Part shown: positions 26,394-34,827 of the stretch, piece by piece | Layout: every line of letters begins with the position of its first letter | Numbering within the stretch: position 1 is the stretch's first letter | DNA from: Nostoc sp. FACHB-110 | GTDB lineage: Bacteria > Cyanobacteriota > Cyanobacteriia > Cyanobacteriales > Nostocaceae | Assembly (NCBI RefSeq): GCF_014697425.1 | Contig: NZ_JACJRU010000016.1 | Coordinates: 62,001 to 126,000, forward strand | Direction of reading: 5' to 3' | Length of the DNA stretch: 64,000 nt | Notes under the pieces: generated by a model | Database searches by the model: none | What the model was told of the DNA's origin: nothing | The model's input: the letters and a program-made list of their open reading frames with translations, nothing else | Made by a program: the position numbers and the translations under genes

Positions 26394-28319
26394 TTAACGA
26401 GAAATTTGCCAAAGCTTAATAGTTCTGTCAGAACTACCACTAACTAATTTTTGTGAATCAGGACTAAAAACTACAGAATACACAGTATTGGCGTGACCCA
26501 TAAGAGTTTTTATTAAACTACCATCCTGCAAATTCCAAAGTTTGATAGTTGCATCACCATTACCACTAGCTAAAGTTTTACCATCTTGGCTGATAGCAAC
26601 GGCAAAAACTTCATTGTTATTATCTGTCAATGTCCGAATTAACTTACCTGTGGCTAAATTCCAGATTTTGATAGTTTTATCATAACTACTACTAGCTAAA
26701 GTTTGACTATTGGGGCTAATAGCTAAAGAAACAATGGTATCATCATGACCTGCTAGAGTGCGAATTAATTCTCCGGTTTTGAAATTCCAGATTTTAATAG
26801 TTTTATCATTACTGCCACTCACTATTATCTGCCCATCAGGACTAATTGCCACAGCCCAAACAGAAGTTGTATGACCTGTCAAAGTGCGAATTAAATTACC
26901 AGTTACTAAATTCCAGATTTTGATAGTTTTATCGCCACTAGCACTGACTAAAGTTTGACCATCAGGACTAATAGCTACCGACCAAACAGCACCTTCATGA
27001 CCTCGCAAAGTCCGAATTAATGCCCTAGTTTTTAAATTCCAGATTTTGATAGTTTGGTCATTACTACTACTCGCTAAAGTTTGACCATCGGAACTAATAG
27101 CAACAGAAATAACTCCACTACTATGACTTAAAAGTGTACCAATTAAACTGCCATTTGCTAAATTCCAAACTTTGATAGTTTGGTCACTGCTGCCACTTAC
27201 TAAAGTTTGACCATCTGGTGTAATCGCCAAAGACTTAACATTATTGTTATGTCCTGTCAGAGTTTGAGTTAATTGAATTTGCTCTATTGAATTAGAGTTT
27301 AGATGTATAAATTTAGATAAATGAGATAACCCATAACCTAAACTTCCACCAACTAATAAAATTATTCCAGCTATAATTCCTAAAGACAATTTCTGCGATT
27401 CTGGAGCAGTTTTAGGTGTCAATGCTTGTTCAACTTGCGACAGTTGTTGTAATAGCATTTGAATATTTTGTGGTCTATCTGCTGATTTCCTCGCCATCAA
27501 ATTATCAATAAAATCGGCAAATTTTGGAGAAATATTTGCTGATTGTCGCCAGTTTAACGCATCATTACGCACATCGTAAAATTTGAGTGGATACTGGCCA
27601 GTTAATACATAAACAAAAGTCCTACCTAAAGAAAAGAAATCTGATTGTGGTACAGCTTGACCACTGGCTTGTTCTGGTGCAGTGTAACCTGCTGAAAATA
27701 CAGCAGTAATTTGGTTGCCTATGCCTAATTTAGCTAAATAAGTATGTGTTGAATCTCTTGCAGTCCCAAAATCAATTAAGACTAATTCTCCGGTGTTTTT
27801 CAGCATTATATTTGCTGGTTTAATATCTCGATGAAACCATCCATGAGAGTGTACTATATTTAAGATTTCTGCTAATTGTTTTAGCCAGGCGATCGCCTGT
27901 TTTTCTGAAATAGGTTGATTATCTTGTTGTTGTAGCCATTGTTCTAAATTAACACCATCAATTTTTTCCATTACCAAACAATGCAATATCAAACCACTAT
28001 TAGTTTGATATTGAAAATAGCTATCAACTTTAGGAATTCCAGGATGATTTAATTGACTCAAAACATTTGCTTCTTTTTGAAAAAGTTCCACTGCTTTGCT
28101 GTGGTTGTTAAGATGTTCTTTCAGAACTTTGAGAATTTTTGGTGTACTCCCTGAATAGACCTCATAAATTTTGCCAAAGCTGGTTTTGTCACTTAAAAGC
28201 CGCATGATGCGGTAGCGGTTGTCTACAAGCAACTGAGAACCACAACTTTGACAAAAGCGATAATTATCATTTTGTGGGTTTTCTGGTCTGGGACAAAAGG
28301 GATTGATGCACAAGCTCAT
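26394..28319 (-). CDS. Zinc-ribbon Ser/Thr protein kinase with seven WD40 repeats
   Basis: 641 aa. An N-terminal Cys4 ribbon (CINPFCP, CQSCG), kinase domain (about 35-300) with intact HRDIKPAN and IDFGTARD, one transmembrane helix (about 318-338, LGIIAGIILLVGGSLGYGL), then seven WD40 repeats (about 350-641). The repeats have LTGH-type openings and TIKIWN closings, enough for one closed propeller. Repeat 6 opens LTDNNNEV and has lost the GH dipeptide. Topology implies the propeller lies outside the cytoplasmic membrane and may be the sensor or partner-binding module. Paralogue of 19132-20829. Confidence 0.93.
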   Translation of the reverse strand: MSLCINPFCPRPENPQNDNYRFCQSCGSQLLVDNRYRIMRLLSDKTSFGKIYEVYSGSTPKILKVLKEHLNNHSKAVELFQKEANVLSQLNHPGIPKVDSYFQYQTNSGLILHCLVMEKIDGVNLEQWLQQQDNQPISEKQAIAWLKQLAEILNIVHSHGWFHRDIKPANIMLKNTGELVLIDFGTARDSTHTYLAKLGIGNQITAVFSAGYTAPEQASGQAVPQSDFFSLGRTFVYVLTGQYPLKFYDVRNDALNWRQSANISPKFADFIDNLMARKSADRPQNIQMLLQQLSQVEQALTPKTAPESQKLSLGIIAGIILLVGGSLGYGLSHLSKFIHLNSNSIEQIQLTQTLTGHNNNVKSLAITPDGQTLVSGSSDQTIKVWNLANGSLIGTLLSHSSGVISVAISSDGQTLASSSNDQTIKIWNLKTRALIRTLRGHEGAVWSVAISPDGQTLVSASGDKTIKIWNLVTGNLIRTLTGHTTSVWAVAISPDGQIIVSGSNDKTIKIWNFKTGELIRTLAGHDDTIVSLAISPNSQTLASSSYDKTIKIWNLATGKLIRTLTDNNNEVFAVAISQDGKTLASGNGDATIKLWNLQDGSLIKTLMGHANTVYSVVFSPDSQKLVSGSSDRTIKLWQISR

Positions 28320-28392
28320 ATAAAGCTACAGACAGAATGTATCCGTAGTATACGGTGTGTTGAATGAGGAGTCATACGAATTTTAGATTTTG

Positions 28393-28496
28393 TAGGACTT
28401 ACGTAAAATTAGGAAAAAACGTAGACGCGATAGCGGCTTCCCGCAGGGTAGAACACGAAGTTATAAGAGTTCGAGAGGGTGCTTGCGTAAGTCCTA
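28393..28496. mobile_element. MITE-like element with 9-bp target duplication
   Basis: The ends TAGGACTTACG (28393-28403) and CGTAAGTCCTA (28486-28496) are perfect inverted repeats, flanked by perfect direct repeats TAGATTTTG (28384-28392 and 28497-28505). The interior contains GCTTCCCGCAGGGTAG, the same core found in the nested palindromes at 7604 and 32783. It explains the short + strand open frame here, which I do not consider a gene. The remaining spacer up to 28770 is AT-rich with nothing recognised. Confidence 0.85.
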
Positions 28497-28770
28497 TAGA
28501 TTTTGGATTAAAACCTTTAGAGACAATGACTTACCTTTTGCGTGTTTACCGAGGTAAGAAAAGCTTTTGATATTCGACATCGTAGATGTACTCACTGATT
28601 TTTCAACAGTTCTTAGTCTTAACTAACTAGCAATTTTTGTCCCTCAGCAATCTTACTGGATTGAAAATTGATTTTTAAAAAGGAAAAAAATAGTTTGGTA
28701 ATTATACGATGTTTATCTTGATAAATAGTTGGCATTTTATAGAAGTCACAAATTAGCTTAAGGGTATTTT

Positions 28771-29058
28771 ATGCATTTATCAAATCAAGCTCCACTGTAT
28801 AACAGTCTATTAAATCAGTTAAGAAATCAGCTTGAGTGTGTAGAAATACATGATGATAAAATTGCCAGACTCTTGTGTAAGCTAATCCCCTCTAATTGCC
28901 CATTTGAAAGAACTGTGTCAATTTTAGGAAGGAAGCTGTTTCACATCCCACCTTTGTGCAAGCTCAACCCTTTTTATGAACAAATAGTTGGTCTGCGTTT
29001 TAAGTGCTTGATGTATTTAGCAGATGAATGTGGTGAAGATGTCACCAAATACTGTTAG
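28771..29058 (+). CDS. Mo-dependent nitrogenase C-terminus-like small protein
   Basis: 95 aa. Matches, as I recall it, the small cyanobacterial family named 'Mo-dependent nitrogenase, C-terminus' (PF06967): cysteines in LCKLIPSNCPFER, then FHIPPLCKLNPFYEQ and LMYLADECGED. The biochemical role is not established. It occurs mostly in nitrogen-fixing cyanobacteria, consistent with patB and heterocyst-type cox genes nearby. AAGGG ribosome-binding site before the ATG. Confidence 0.8.
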   Translation: MHLSNQAPLYNSLLNQLRNQLECVEIHDDKIARLLCKLIPSNCPFERTVSILGRKLFHIPPLCKLNPFYEQIVGLRFKCLMYLADECGEDVTKYC

Positions 29059-29183
29059 ATAGATTTTATTGAGATATAAATCTACTTTGATGATTGAAAT
29101 TAATTGCCTAGGGAGGAAACAGGCAACAGGGAACTGAGTTTTTTCCCCAATCAAATATGAGTTCTACAGAAGAATATTTTTAG

Positions 29184-29394
29184 GCAAAAGAAAAAGGTGT
29201 GATGCTGGCGGCTGGTGGTTCTTTGCGTTGGTATCGAGATACATTTGCACCGCAGATATCATACGCTGATTTGATGGAGATGGCAGAGCGATCGCAACCA
29301 GGGGCGCGTGGTATGTTATTTCTGCCCCACCTTGCTGGAGAATGCAGCCCCCACCTAGACCCAGATACACGGGGTGCATTCGTGAATTTGTCAT
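29184..29394 (+). pseudogene. Xylulokinase/FGGY-kinase fragment
   Basis: The + strand frame encodes LAAGGSLRWYRD, then MLFLPHLAGECSPHLDPD and TRGAF. These are the conserved start of the C-terminal FGGY domain of xylulokinase (GGSLRW, FLPYLxGERxPHxDP, ARGxF). Only about 65 residues remain. An in-frame TAG lies upstream at 29181, and homology ends where the convergent patB-like gene stops. The rest of the kinase is absent on both sides, so this is a relic. The frame itself is undamaged, which suggests recent loss or an in-place replacement. Confidence 0.75.
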
Positions 29395-30996
29395 TTAGCC
29401 CATACCCAATCCCAGTGCTTTTCGTAATAGGATTTGGTCTTCTAACTTAGCTTGAAAACGCCCATTTTCAATATCACGAATCCAACTTTGACTTTTACCT
29501 GTTAACTGTGCCAAGTCTCTTTGGCTCAAACCTAGTCTTTTTCTCGCCTCAAGAATGTATTCAGTAGAGAGAGTTAGTTGTGGTTTTAACTTGGCTTTGC
29601 GGTTATTTGTTTGCTGCTTTTTCTTAGACTTTGTAATTTGTTTTTTCCACTCTGGTGGCATATCAAAATATAAAATGCGGGCATTCATTAAGCGATTCCA
29701 TTTACCACGAGGAGCCGCATCGGTTAAGCGAGTACTATGACTACCGTCATCAATCCAAAATTCTAGTGCTGCTTCTGCATCTTCGGGAATATCCACTAAT
29801 TTAGTCCATAAAGGTTGAATTTCTAAGGGATAGGTAACTGGATCGAATACAGGCTTAAGTCCATATTGATTGAGTACTTCTAAATCACTTTCAAATATTC
29901 TTAATAGGCGTTGGCGATTTTCTGGTTGCAAAATGACTTGGCTAAGTTTTCGCTCGCCATAAGCAACTCTCATTAAGGTAGGGATGGTAATACGCTGTTC
30001 TCTACCCATTTTGGTTTTAAATAATAACCACAACATCATCCGGGCTGCGCCTTCGTGTTGCTGCCAAATGCTCATCACTGCACTGAGTAAAGCTTTGGGT
30101 AAACTACCATATTGATATAAAGCAGTACGTTCTTGACAACCTTGCTGATTTAAAAAATACTGCGCCCATTCACCTGCTTTAATTTTGAAAGTTAAACCCA
30201 CCAGATGTTTGCATCCTAATTCATCTGCTTGAAAGTGGTGTTGAGTCTCTAATAAATGCCACAAACGGCTTTTTTCTAAAGATACCCCTTGCATCTTTCT
30301 TTGGGCAGGTAAGTTAATAGATACTATAAGTTTGCAAGGTTGTTGAACTAGTTCTTTAATTAAAGCTAGTTTGGCAGATTTGCTTAAGTCTTTGCGTTTT
30401 TCTAGCCCTAAATATTCTTCAATTTGTCTGTCATTGATGATAAATTCTTCTTCCCAAGGTTGATTAAGATTTGTGACATGAGCCGCATAGATTAAGTGCA
30501 TACAAGCTGCTCTAATATCAAAGGTAGCGATCGCAGATAAAGCCTCTTTACTTTTGAGTGGAATTGGTATATTGGACTCTAAGCTGTCTGTTATTTGAAA
30601 AGCGATCGCACCTTTACCACCATTAATTTGACGTTGATAATATAATTCTCCGGCTGCATTACTCTCCCAGATGAGAGAATGTCGCTGGGCTAAAACGTTA
30701 CATAATTCCCAAATAATTATCGATGAGGCAAATGGATGACTTTTCCCATTCAAAAATAGTTTTGGGCTGGGAGTGGTTCTCACATCAGTTTTGCATCTAC
30801 CTTTTTTTGCTTGATAAGGTATAGGAGAAGCCACAGGGCAATAAACTAGACACTGCGGTGCTGAATAATCTTGACAGTCATTACACAAAATCGGATCAAT
30901 CCAATACTCTCCTTCCATAACTTTGATCGCACCTTGAGGACATTGAGGAAGGCAATTGTCACACTGAATACAGCGATTAGTAATGGCGTAGGGCAT
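29395..30996 (-). CDS. patB: PatB/CnfR-type regulator: ferredoxin domain plus C-terminal HTH
   Basis: 533 aa, the length expected for PatB/CnfR. The N-terminal two-cluster ferredoxin motifs are CIQCDNCLPQCP and CNDCQDYSAPQCLVYCP. A long central region of unknown fold follows, then a Cro/CI-type HTH at the C-terminus (RLGLSQRDLAQLTGKSQSW, about 485-510). In Anabaena and Leptolyngbya this protein activates nitrogenase genes under micro-oxic conditions, with the Fe-S clusters as the presumed oxygen sensor. Placement beside a cox operon matches my memory of Anabaena PCC 7120. The 3' end abuts a xylulokinase relic. Confidence 0.93.
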   Translation of the reverse strand: MPYAITNRCIQCDNCLPQCPQGAIKVMEGEYWIDPILCNDCQDYSAPQCLVYCPVASPIPYQAKKGRCKTDVRTTPSPKLFLNGKSHPFASSIIIWELCNVLAQRHSLIWESNAAGELYYQRQINGGKGAIAFQITDSLESNIPIPLKSKEALSAIATFDIRAACMHLIYAAHVTNLNQPWEEEFIINDRQIEEYLGLEKRKDLSKSAKLALIKELVQQPCKLIVSINLPAQRKMQGVSLEKSRLWHLLETQHHFQADELGCKHLVGLTFKIKAGEWAQYFLNQQGCQERTALYQYGSLPKALLSAVMSIWQQHEGAARMMLWLLFKTKMGREQRITIPTLMRVAYGERKLSQVILQPENRQRLLRIFESDLEVLNQYGLKPVFDPVTYPLEIQPLWTKLVDIPEDAEAALEFWIDDGSHSTRLTDAAPRGKWNRLMNARILYFDMPPEWKKQITKSKKKQQTNNRKAKLKPQLTLSTEYILEARKRLGLSQRDLAQLTGKSQSWIRDIENGRFQAKLEDQILLRKALGLGMG

Positions 30997-31410
30997 AGGC
31001 TTGTAAGCGTGATTTTAACGTAGAGATGCTAAAGTTTTTAGGGGATAATAATGAGCGATCGCCACAAAACTTAGATCAACAGCATTCAACAATTTTATTC
31101 ACTACCACACTCCTCAAAGCTAATATTAGGATTTTTTAACTAAATAAATACAATATTTAACAGGAGTGGGAGATTCTCTGCTGTCAGTATTGTGTCAACC
31201 CTTGATTGAATAGAGAAACACCCGTAATCCTGTATGTAAATCTTCGTAACTAGGATAAAAATACTAGCACCCGACACTAAAAAAAAAATTGAGGACTGAG
31301 TTTGTAAGGATTCCAGCATTTGAGTACAAGCTTAATAAGTGCTGCTAGATGATGAGGTAGCTGATATAACACTGTTTATCTCTAAGGTACTAAAGCTAAT
31401 TAATGCCCAG
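30997..31410. promoter_or_regulatory. Divergent promoter region between patB and the cox operon
   Basis: A 0.4-kb spacer with AT-rich tracts and a run of nine A residues near 31281-31289. I looked for an NtcA site (GTA-N8-TAC) and found none; the closest, GTA/TAC around 31238-31256, has 13-nt spacing. No credible sigma or HetR box is claimed. Confidence 0.35.
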
Positions 31411-31758
31411 ATGAAACTTCAACTCTTGAATTTCCTTAAAGTCTGTTTATTAACATTAGTAGTGCTTTCTCCAGCTTTGGGAGTCATTAGCGTGGTTTGG
31501 CAACAACATCTTGATTTTATGAGTGCCAAACATTTACTTTTGGCTGTAAAAGATAACCAACAATTAATTACAAATGCTAACAATCAAACTATCGATATTG
31601 TACTATGGTTGATGTTTTTTTCGCCCGTTAGTTTTTGTTTAGCAATGGCTGTGTATGACAGATACATGACTTATCGGGCGGCTGCGCTGCAAAGACAAGT
31701 AGAAATGTTGGAAAGAATTTGGCAGCGTCATATTTATTTAGAAGGAATAATTTTATGA
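31411..31758 (+). CDS. Small membrane protein coupled to coxB
   Basis: 115 aa from the ATG at 31411 (139 aa if GTG 31339 is used). Two hydrophobic segments (about 8-27 and 65-86 of the shorter form), then a basic amphipathic helix with RQVEMLERIWQRH. Its TGA overlaps the ATG of coxB as ATGA, which indicates translational coupling and a role with the oxidase. I recall a gene of unknown function at this place in Anabaena PCC 7120 (alr2513) just before coxB2. No family function known. Confidence 0.7.
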   Translation: MKLQLLNFLKVCLLTLVVLSPALGVISVVWQQHLDFMSAKHLLLAVKDNQQLITNANNQTIDIVLWLMFFSPVSFCLAMAVYDRYMTYRAAALQRQVEMLERIWQRHIYLEGIIL

Positions 31759-32600
31759 AACAAATTCCGCAGGGAATTATCACTTTAATTGCAGGTATAT
31801 TAATTACTCTAATTAGTTTGTGGGTAGGACAGAATAATCATCTTTTGCCAGAACAAGCTTCTGCACAAGCTCCTTTAGTAGATAATTTTTTTAATGTGAT
31901 GGTAGGCATTGGTACTGCTTTATTTTTGGTAGTACAAGGGGCGATCGCATTTTCTGTATTTAAATTTCGCCGTCGTCGTGGCGATAATGGCGATGGCGCA
32001 TTTATCGAAGGCAGCTTTCCCCTAGAGATTTTGTGGACTATCATTCCTGGAATCATTGTGGTGGGACTAGGAATTTATAGCGTAGATGTTTACACCGAAA
32101 TGGGGGGAATGGATGAGATTGGCCATCATGGCATGACTCACCAAGCAATGATGGCAGAAGCAAAATCTGACCCGATAGGCATTGGTTCGACCCCTATAAA
32201 CGAAGGTAAACCACCATCTTTAGTCGTCAACGTCACCGGGATGCAGTATGCTTGGCTATTCAACTATCCTGATAGCAATGTCAACACTGGCGAACTACAC
32301 GTTCCCATCGGTCAAGATGTATTACTCAACATCTCTGCAAATGATGTGATTCACTCATTTTGGGTTCCTCAGTTCCGCTTGAAACAAGATGCAATCCCTG
32401 GACAAGCCACACAATTACGATTCACGGCGACGAAGATAGGAACCTACCCAATAGTTTGCGCCGAACTTTGTGGTGGCTATCACGGTAGTATGCGTACTTC
32501 TGTAGTTGTCCACACCCAAGAAGATTACAATCGCTGGCTGGCAGAAAACCAAATTGCCCAACAGCCAGAAATTGATCAAACCGTTGCTGTAAATCCTTAG
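31755..32600 (+). CDS. coxB: Cytochrome c oxidase subunit II
   Basis: About 281 aa from the ATG at 31755, which has a GAAGGA ribosome-binding site; an upstream in-frame start would only add non-homologous residues. Two transmembrane helices (about 7-27 and 47-70) are followed by a cupredoxin domain with the CuA ligands in HSFWVPQF and CAELCGGYHGSM (Cys, Glu, Cys, His, Met). It accepts electrons from cytochrome c6/plastocyanin and passes them to subunit I. The context beside patB suggests the heterocyst-specific Cox2 oxidase that removes oxygen for nitrogenase. Confidence 0.93.
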   Translation: MKQIPQGIITLIAGILITLISLWVGQNNHLLPEQASAQAPLVDNFFNVMVGIGTALFLVVQGAIAFSVFKFRRRRGDNGDGAFIEGSFPLEILWTIIPGIIVVGLGIYSVDVYTEMGGMDEIGHHGMTHQAMMAEAKSDPIGIGSTPINEGKPPSLVVNVTGMQYAWLFNYPDSNVNTGELHVPIGQDVLLNISANDVIHSFWVPQFRLKQDAIPGQATQLRFTATKIGTYPIVCAELCGGYHGSMRTSVVVHTQEDYNRWLAENQIAQQPEIDQTVAVNP

Positions 32601-32622
32601 TTTTGAAGTCAATGGTTAATAG

Positions 32623-32705
32623 TAGACCTCTTGCATAAATATTTTTTTGTCTCACGCAAAGACGCAAAGAAAAGCTCGCAAATAGCGACTTTTGCAAGAA
32701 GTCAA
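32623..32705. mobile_element. Small inverted-repeat element in the coxB-coxA spacer
   Basis: The ends TAGACCTCTTGCA and (reverse complement of the right end) TTGACTTCTTGCA are imperfect inverted repeats, flanked by AATAG on both sides (32618-32622, 32706-32710), a possible 5-bp target duplication. The interior has the CGCAAAGACGCAAAG motif. A weaker, longer relative may lie at 61147-61305. Confidence 0.6.
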
Positions 32706-32739
32706 AATAGCCAGAAGGTAAGAGGCGAGAAAAAATTTA

Positions 32740-32921
32740 GGCATTGCTGATTAGTGGGATGTTTTTTGTTTCGCGCAAAGGCAAGGCAGCGCGTTGGGCG
32801 GCTCTGCCGACTTGTTCGCTGAAAGCGTTCCCGCAGGGTAGCGACTGCCGCGCAAAGGCGCGAAGAATCAATATTTTATTTTTGTTAAACATCTCAATTC
32901 ATCCCGCATTTATGCAACGCC
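32740..32921. mobile_element. MITE family 1, copy B, with nested insert and 8-bp target duplication
   Basis: An inverted copy of the element at 7417-7529. Outside the insert, the sequence I compared by eye appears the same as in copy A. It is flanked by perfect AAAATTTA repeats (32732-32739 and 32922-32929). It is 69 bp longer than copy A because a GC-rich palindromic element (about 32783-32851, core GCGTTCCCGCAGGGTAGCG) interrupts the GCGCAAAGGC motif. It lies between coxB and coxA. Confidence 0.9.
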
Positions 32922-32944
32922 AAAATTTAATTACCTCTATCTTT

Positions 32945-32983
32945 CCCTAGCCTCTAATCCCTAGTCCCTAGCCCCTAGCCCCT
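32945..32983 (+). repeat. Heptamer array abutting the coxA start codon
   Basis: Five heptamers (CCCTAGC, CTCTAAT, CCCTAGT, CCCTAGC, CCCTAGC) and a partial CCCT run straight into the ATG at 32984. No Shine-Dalgarno-like sequence is present; the array occupies the ribosome-binding position. Confidence 0.8.
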
Positions 32984-34630
32984 ATGACACAACTAGAAAC
33001 TCCTCAAACCAAAGTAGAAGTGACCCATCACCCAAAAGCTTGGAAATGGTACGACTACTTCACCTTTAATATTGATCACAAAGTCATTGGCATTCAATAT
33101 ATAGTCACAGCCTTTGTGTTTTATCTAATTGGCGGATTGATGGCAATGGCTATCCGCATCGAATTAAATACACCCGATGCAGATTTCCTCGACCCCAATT
33201 TATATAACGCCTTTATGACCAACCACGGCACATTGATGATTTTTATGTGGATTGTGCCAGCGGCCATTGGTGGATTTGGAAATTTCTTGATTCCCTTGAT
33301 GGTTGGCGCGCGAGATATGGCATTTCCTAAGTTAAATGCGATCGCTTTTTGGTTGAATCCACCCGCAGGCGCATTACTTTTAGGTAGTTTCTTTTTTGGT
33401 GGTTCCCAAAGTGGTTGGACTGCTTACCCACCCTTGAGTTTAATTACTGCCAATACTGCCCAGACAATGTGGATTTTAGCGATTGTCTTGGTGGGAACTT
33501 CCTCAATTTTGGGGGCGTTAAACTTTGTCGTCACCATCTTAAAGATGAAAGTCCCTAGTATGGGATGGACGCAAATGCCGTTATTCTGCTGGGCAATTTT
33601 AGCAACTTCTGTTTTAGCTTTGCTGTCTACCCCAGTGTTAGCGGCGGGATTGGTGCTGTTATTATTTGATATTAACTTTGGCACTTCGTTCTTTAAACCC
33701 GATGCTGGCGGCAATGTCGTACTTTATCAGCATTTATTTTGGTTTTATTCTCACCCCGCAGTATATTTAATGATTCTGCCCATCTTCGGCATTATGTCCG
33801 AAGTGATTCCCGTTCATGCTCGTAAACCGATATTTGGTTATAAAGCAATAGCTTATTCTAGCTTGGCAATCTGCATTATCGGGTTATTTGTTTGGGTACA
33901 CCATATGTTTACCAGTGGTACACCTCCTTGGATGCGGATGTTTTTCACCATCTCTACCCTAATTGTTGCCGTTCCCACTGGCGTGAAGATTTTTGGTTGG
34001 GTGGCGACACTGTGGGGTGGCAAAATTCGCTTTACCAGTGCCATGCTATTTGCCATTGGCTTGCTGTCGATGTTTGTTGTTGGCGGACTGGGCGGCGTAA
34101 CCTTGGGTACAGCACCTTTTGATATCCACGTCCACGATACATATTATGTTGTGGGTCACTTCCACTACGTTTTATTTGGCGGTTCTGTATTTGGCATCTA
34201 TGCGGGAATTTATCATTGGTTTCCCAAAATGACAGGCAGGATGATGAATGAAACTTGGGGCAGAGTTCACTTTGCCCTCACCTTTGTCGGTACTCACCTC
34301 ACCTTTTTACCAATGCACCAACTAGGGTTACAAGGAATGCCGCGCCGAGTCGCCATGTATGACCCTCAGTTTGCCGGAATAAATCATATTTGTACCATTG
34401 GCGCGATGATTCTCGGCATATCTGTACTACCATTCTTCTTCAACGCCATTTGGAGTTGGCTGCATGGAACAAAAGCCACCGATAACCCTTGGGATGCGCT
34501 GACTTTAGAATGGACAACCACTTCGCCACCAGCCATTGAAAATTGGGAAGTTTTACCTGTAGTGACTCACGGCCCCTATGATTACGGGCGTAGTGAAGAG
34601 GTTAACTCCAATCTTGCACCTGTGGCTTGA
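32984..34630 (+). CDS. coxA: Cytochrome c oxidase subunit I
   Basis: 548 aa with twelve expected transmembrane segments. Haem and CuB ligands visible: TNHGTLMIFMW (low-spin haem His), YSHPAVY (CuB His and cross-linked Tyr), VHHMFTSG (two CuB His), and VVGHFHYVLFGG (high-spin and low-spin haem His). YSHP in place of the usual GHPEVY Glu marks the A2 type of haem-copper oxidase, where Tyr-Ser replaces the D-channel glutamate. It reduces oxygen to water in the membrane. The leader consists of mobile-element sequence and heptamers. Confidence 0.96.
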   Translation: MTQLETPQTKVEVTHHPKAWKWYDYFTFNIDHKVIGIQYIVTAFVFYLIGGLMAMAIRIELNTPDADFLDPNLYNAFMTNHGTLMIFMWIVPAAIGGFGNFLIPLMVGARDMAFPKLNAIAFWLNPPAGALLLGSFFFGGSQSGWTAYPPLSLITANTAQTMWILAIVLVGTSSILGALNFVVTILKMKVPSMGWTQMPLFCWAILATSVLALLSTPVLAAGLVLLLFDINFGTSFFKPDAGGNVVLYQHLFWFYSHPAVYLMILPIFGIMSEVIPVHARKPIFGYKAIAYSSLAICIIGLFVWVHHMFTSGTPPWMRMFFTISTLIVAVPTGVKIFGWVATLWGGKIRFTSAMLFAIGLLSMFVVGGLGGVTLGTAPFDIHVHDTYYVVGHFHYVLFGGSVFGIYAGIYHWFPKMTGRMMNETWGRVHFALTFVGTHLTFLPMHQLGLQGMPRRVAMYDPQFAGINHICTIGAMILGISVLPFFFNAIWSWLHGTKATDNPWDALTLEWTTTSPPAIENWEVLPVVTHGPYDYGRSEEVNSNLAPVA

Positions 34631-34674
34631 AATTGCATAACCACTTATAAAAGTCGTCCTTTGTCAATATAAAT

Positions 34675-34766
34675 TAGGGCTTACGCAAAATATCTCTCAA
34701 ACTCTTATTTCTCTGTGATCTCTGCGCCTCTGTGGTGCGTTATTTCGTAACTCGTGCGTAAGTCTA
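34675..34766. mobile_element. Inverted-repeat element in the coxA-coxC spacer
   Basis: The ends TAGGGCTTACGCA and (reverse complement of right end) TAGACTTACGCAC share the TAGNNCTTACG-type terminus of the element at 28393-28496. The interior contains CTCTGTG/CTCTGCG runs. No clear target duplication. Confidence 0.5.
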
Positions 34767-34827
34767 ACAAATAAATAATGACAAAGGACAACGGATAAAT
34801 AACAACACTGAACACAATTAAAAATTT

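Noticed and set aside
28364..28570. 68-aa open frame
   Set aside because: Most of it is the inverted-repeat element at 28393-28496, including both terminal repeats.
29164..29394. 76-aa minus-strand open frame
   Set aside because: Antisense to the xylulokinase fragment, whose + strand frame is clearly the homologous one.
31238..31256. Possible NtcA site GTA...TAC upstream of the cox operon
   Set aside because: Spacing is 13 nt rather than 8, so it is not an NtcA site.
32744..32950. 68-aa open frame
   Set aside because: Entirely inside MITE copy B and its nested insert.
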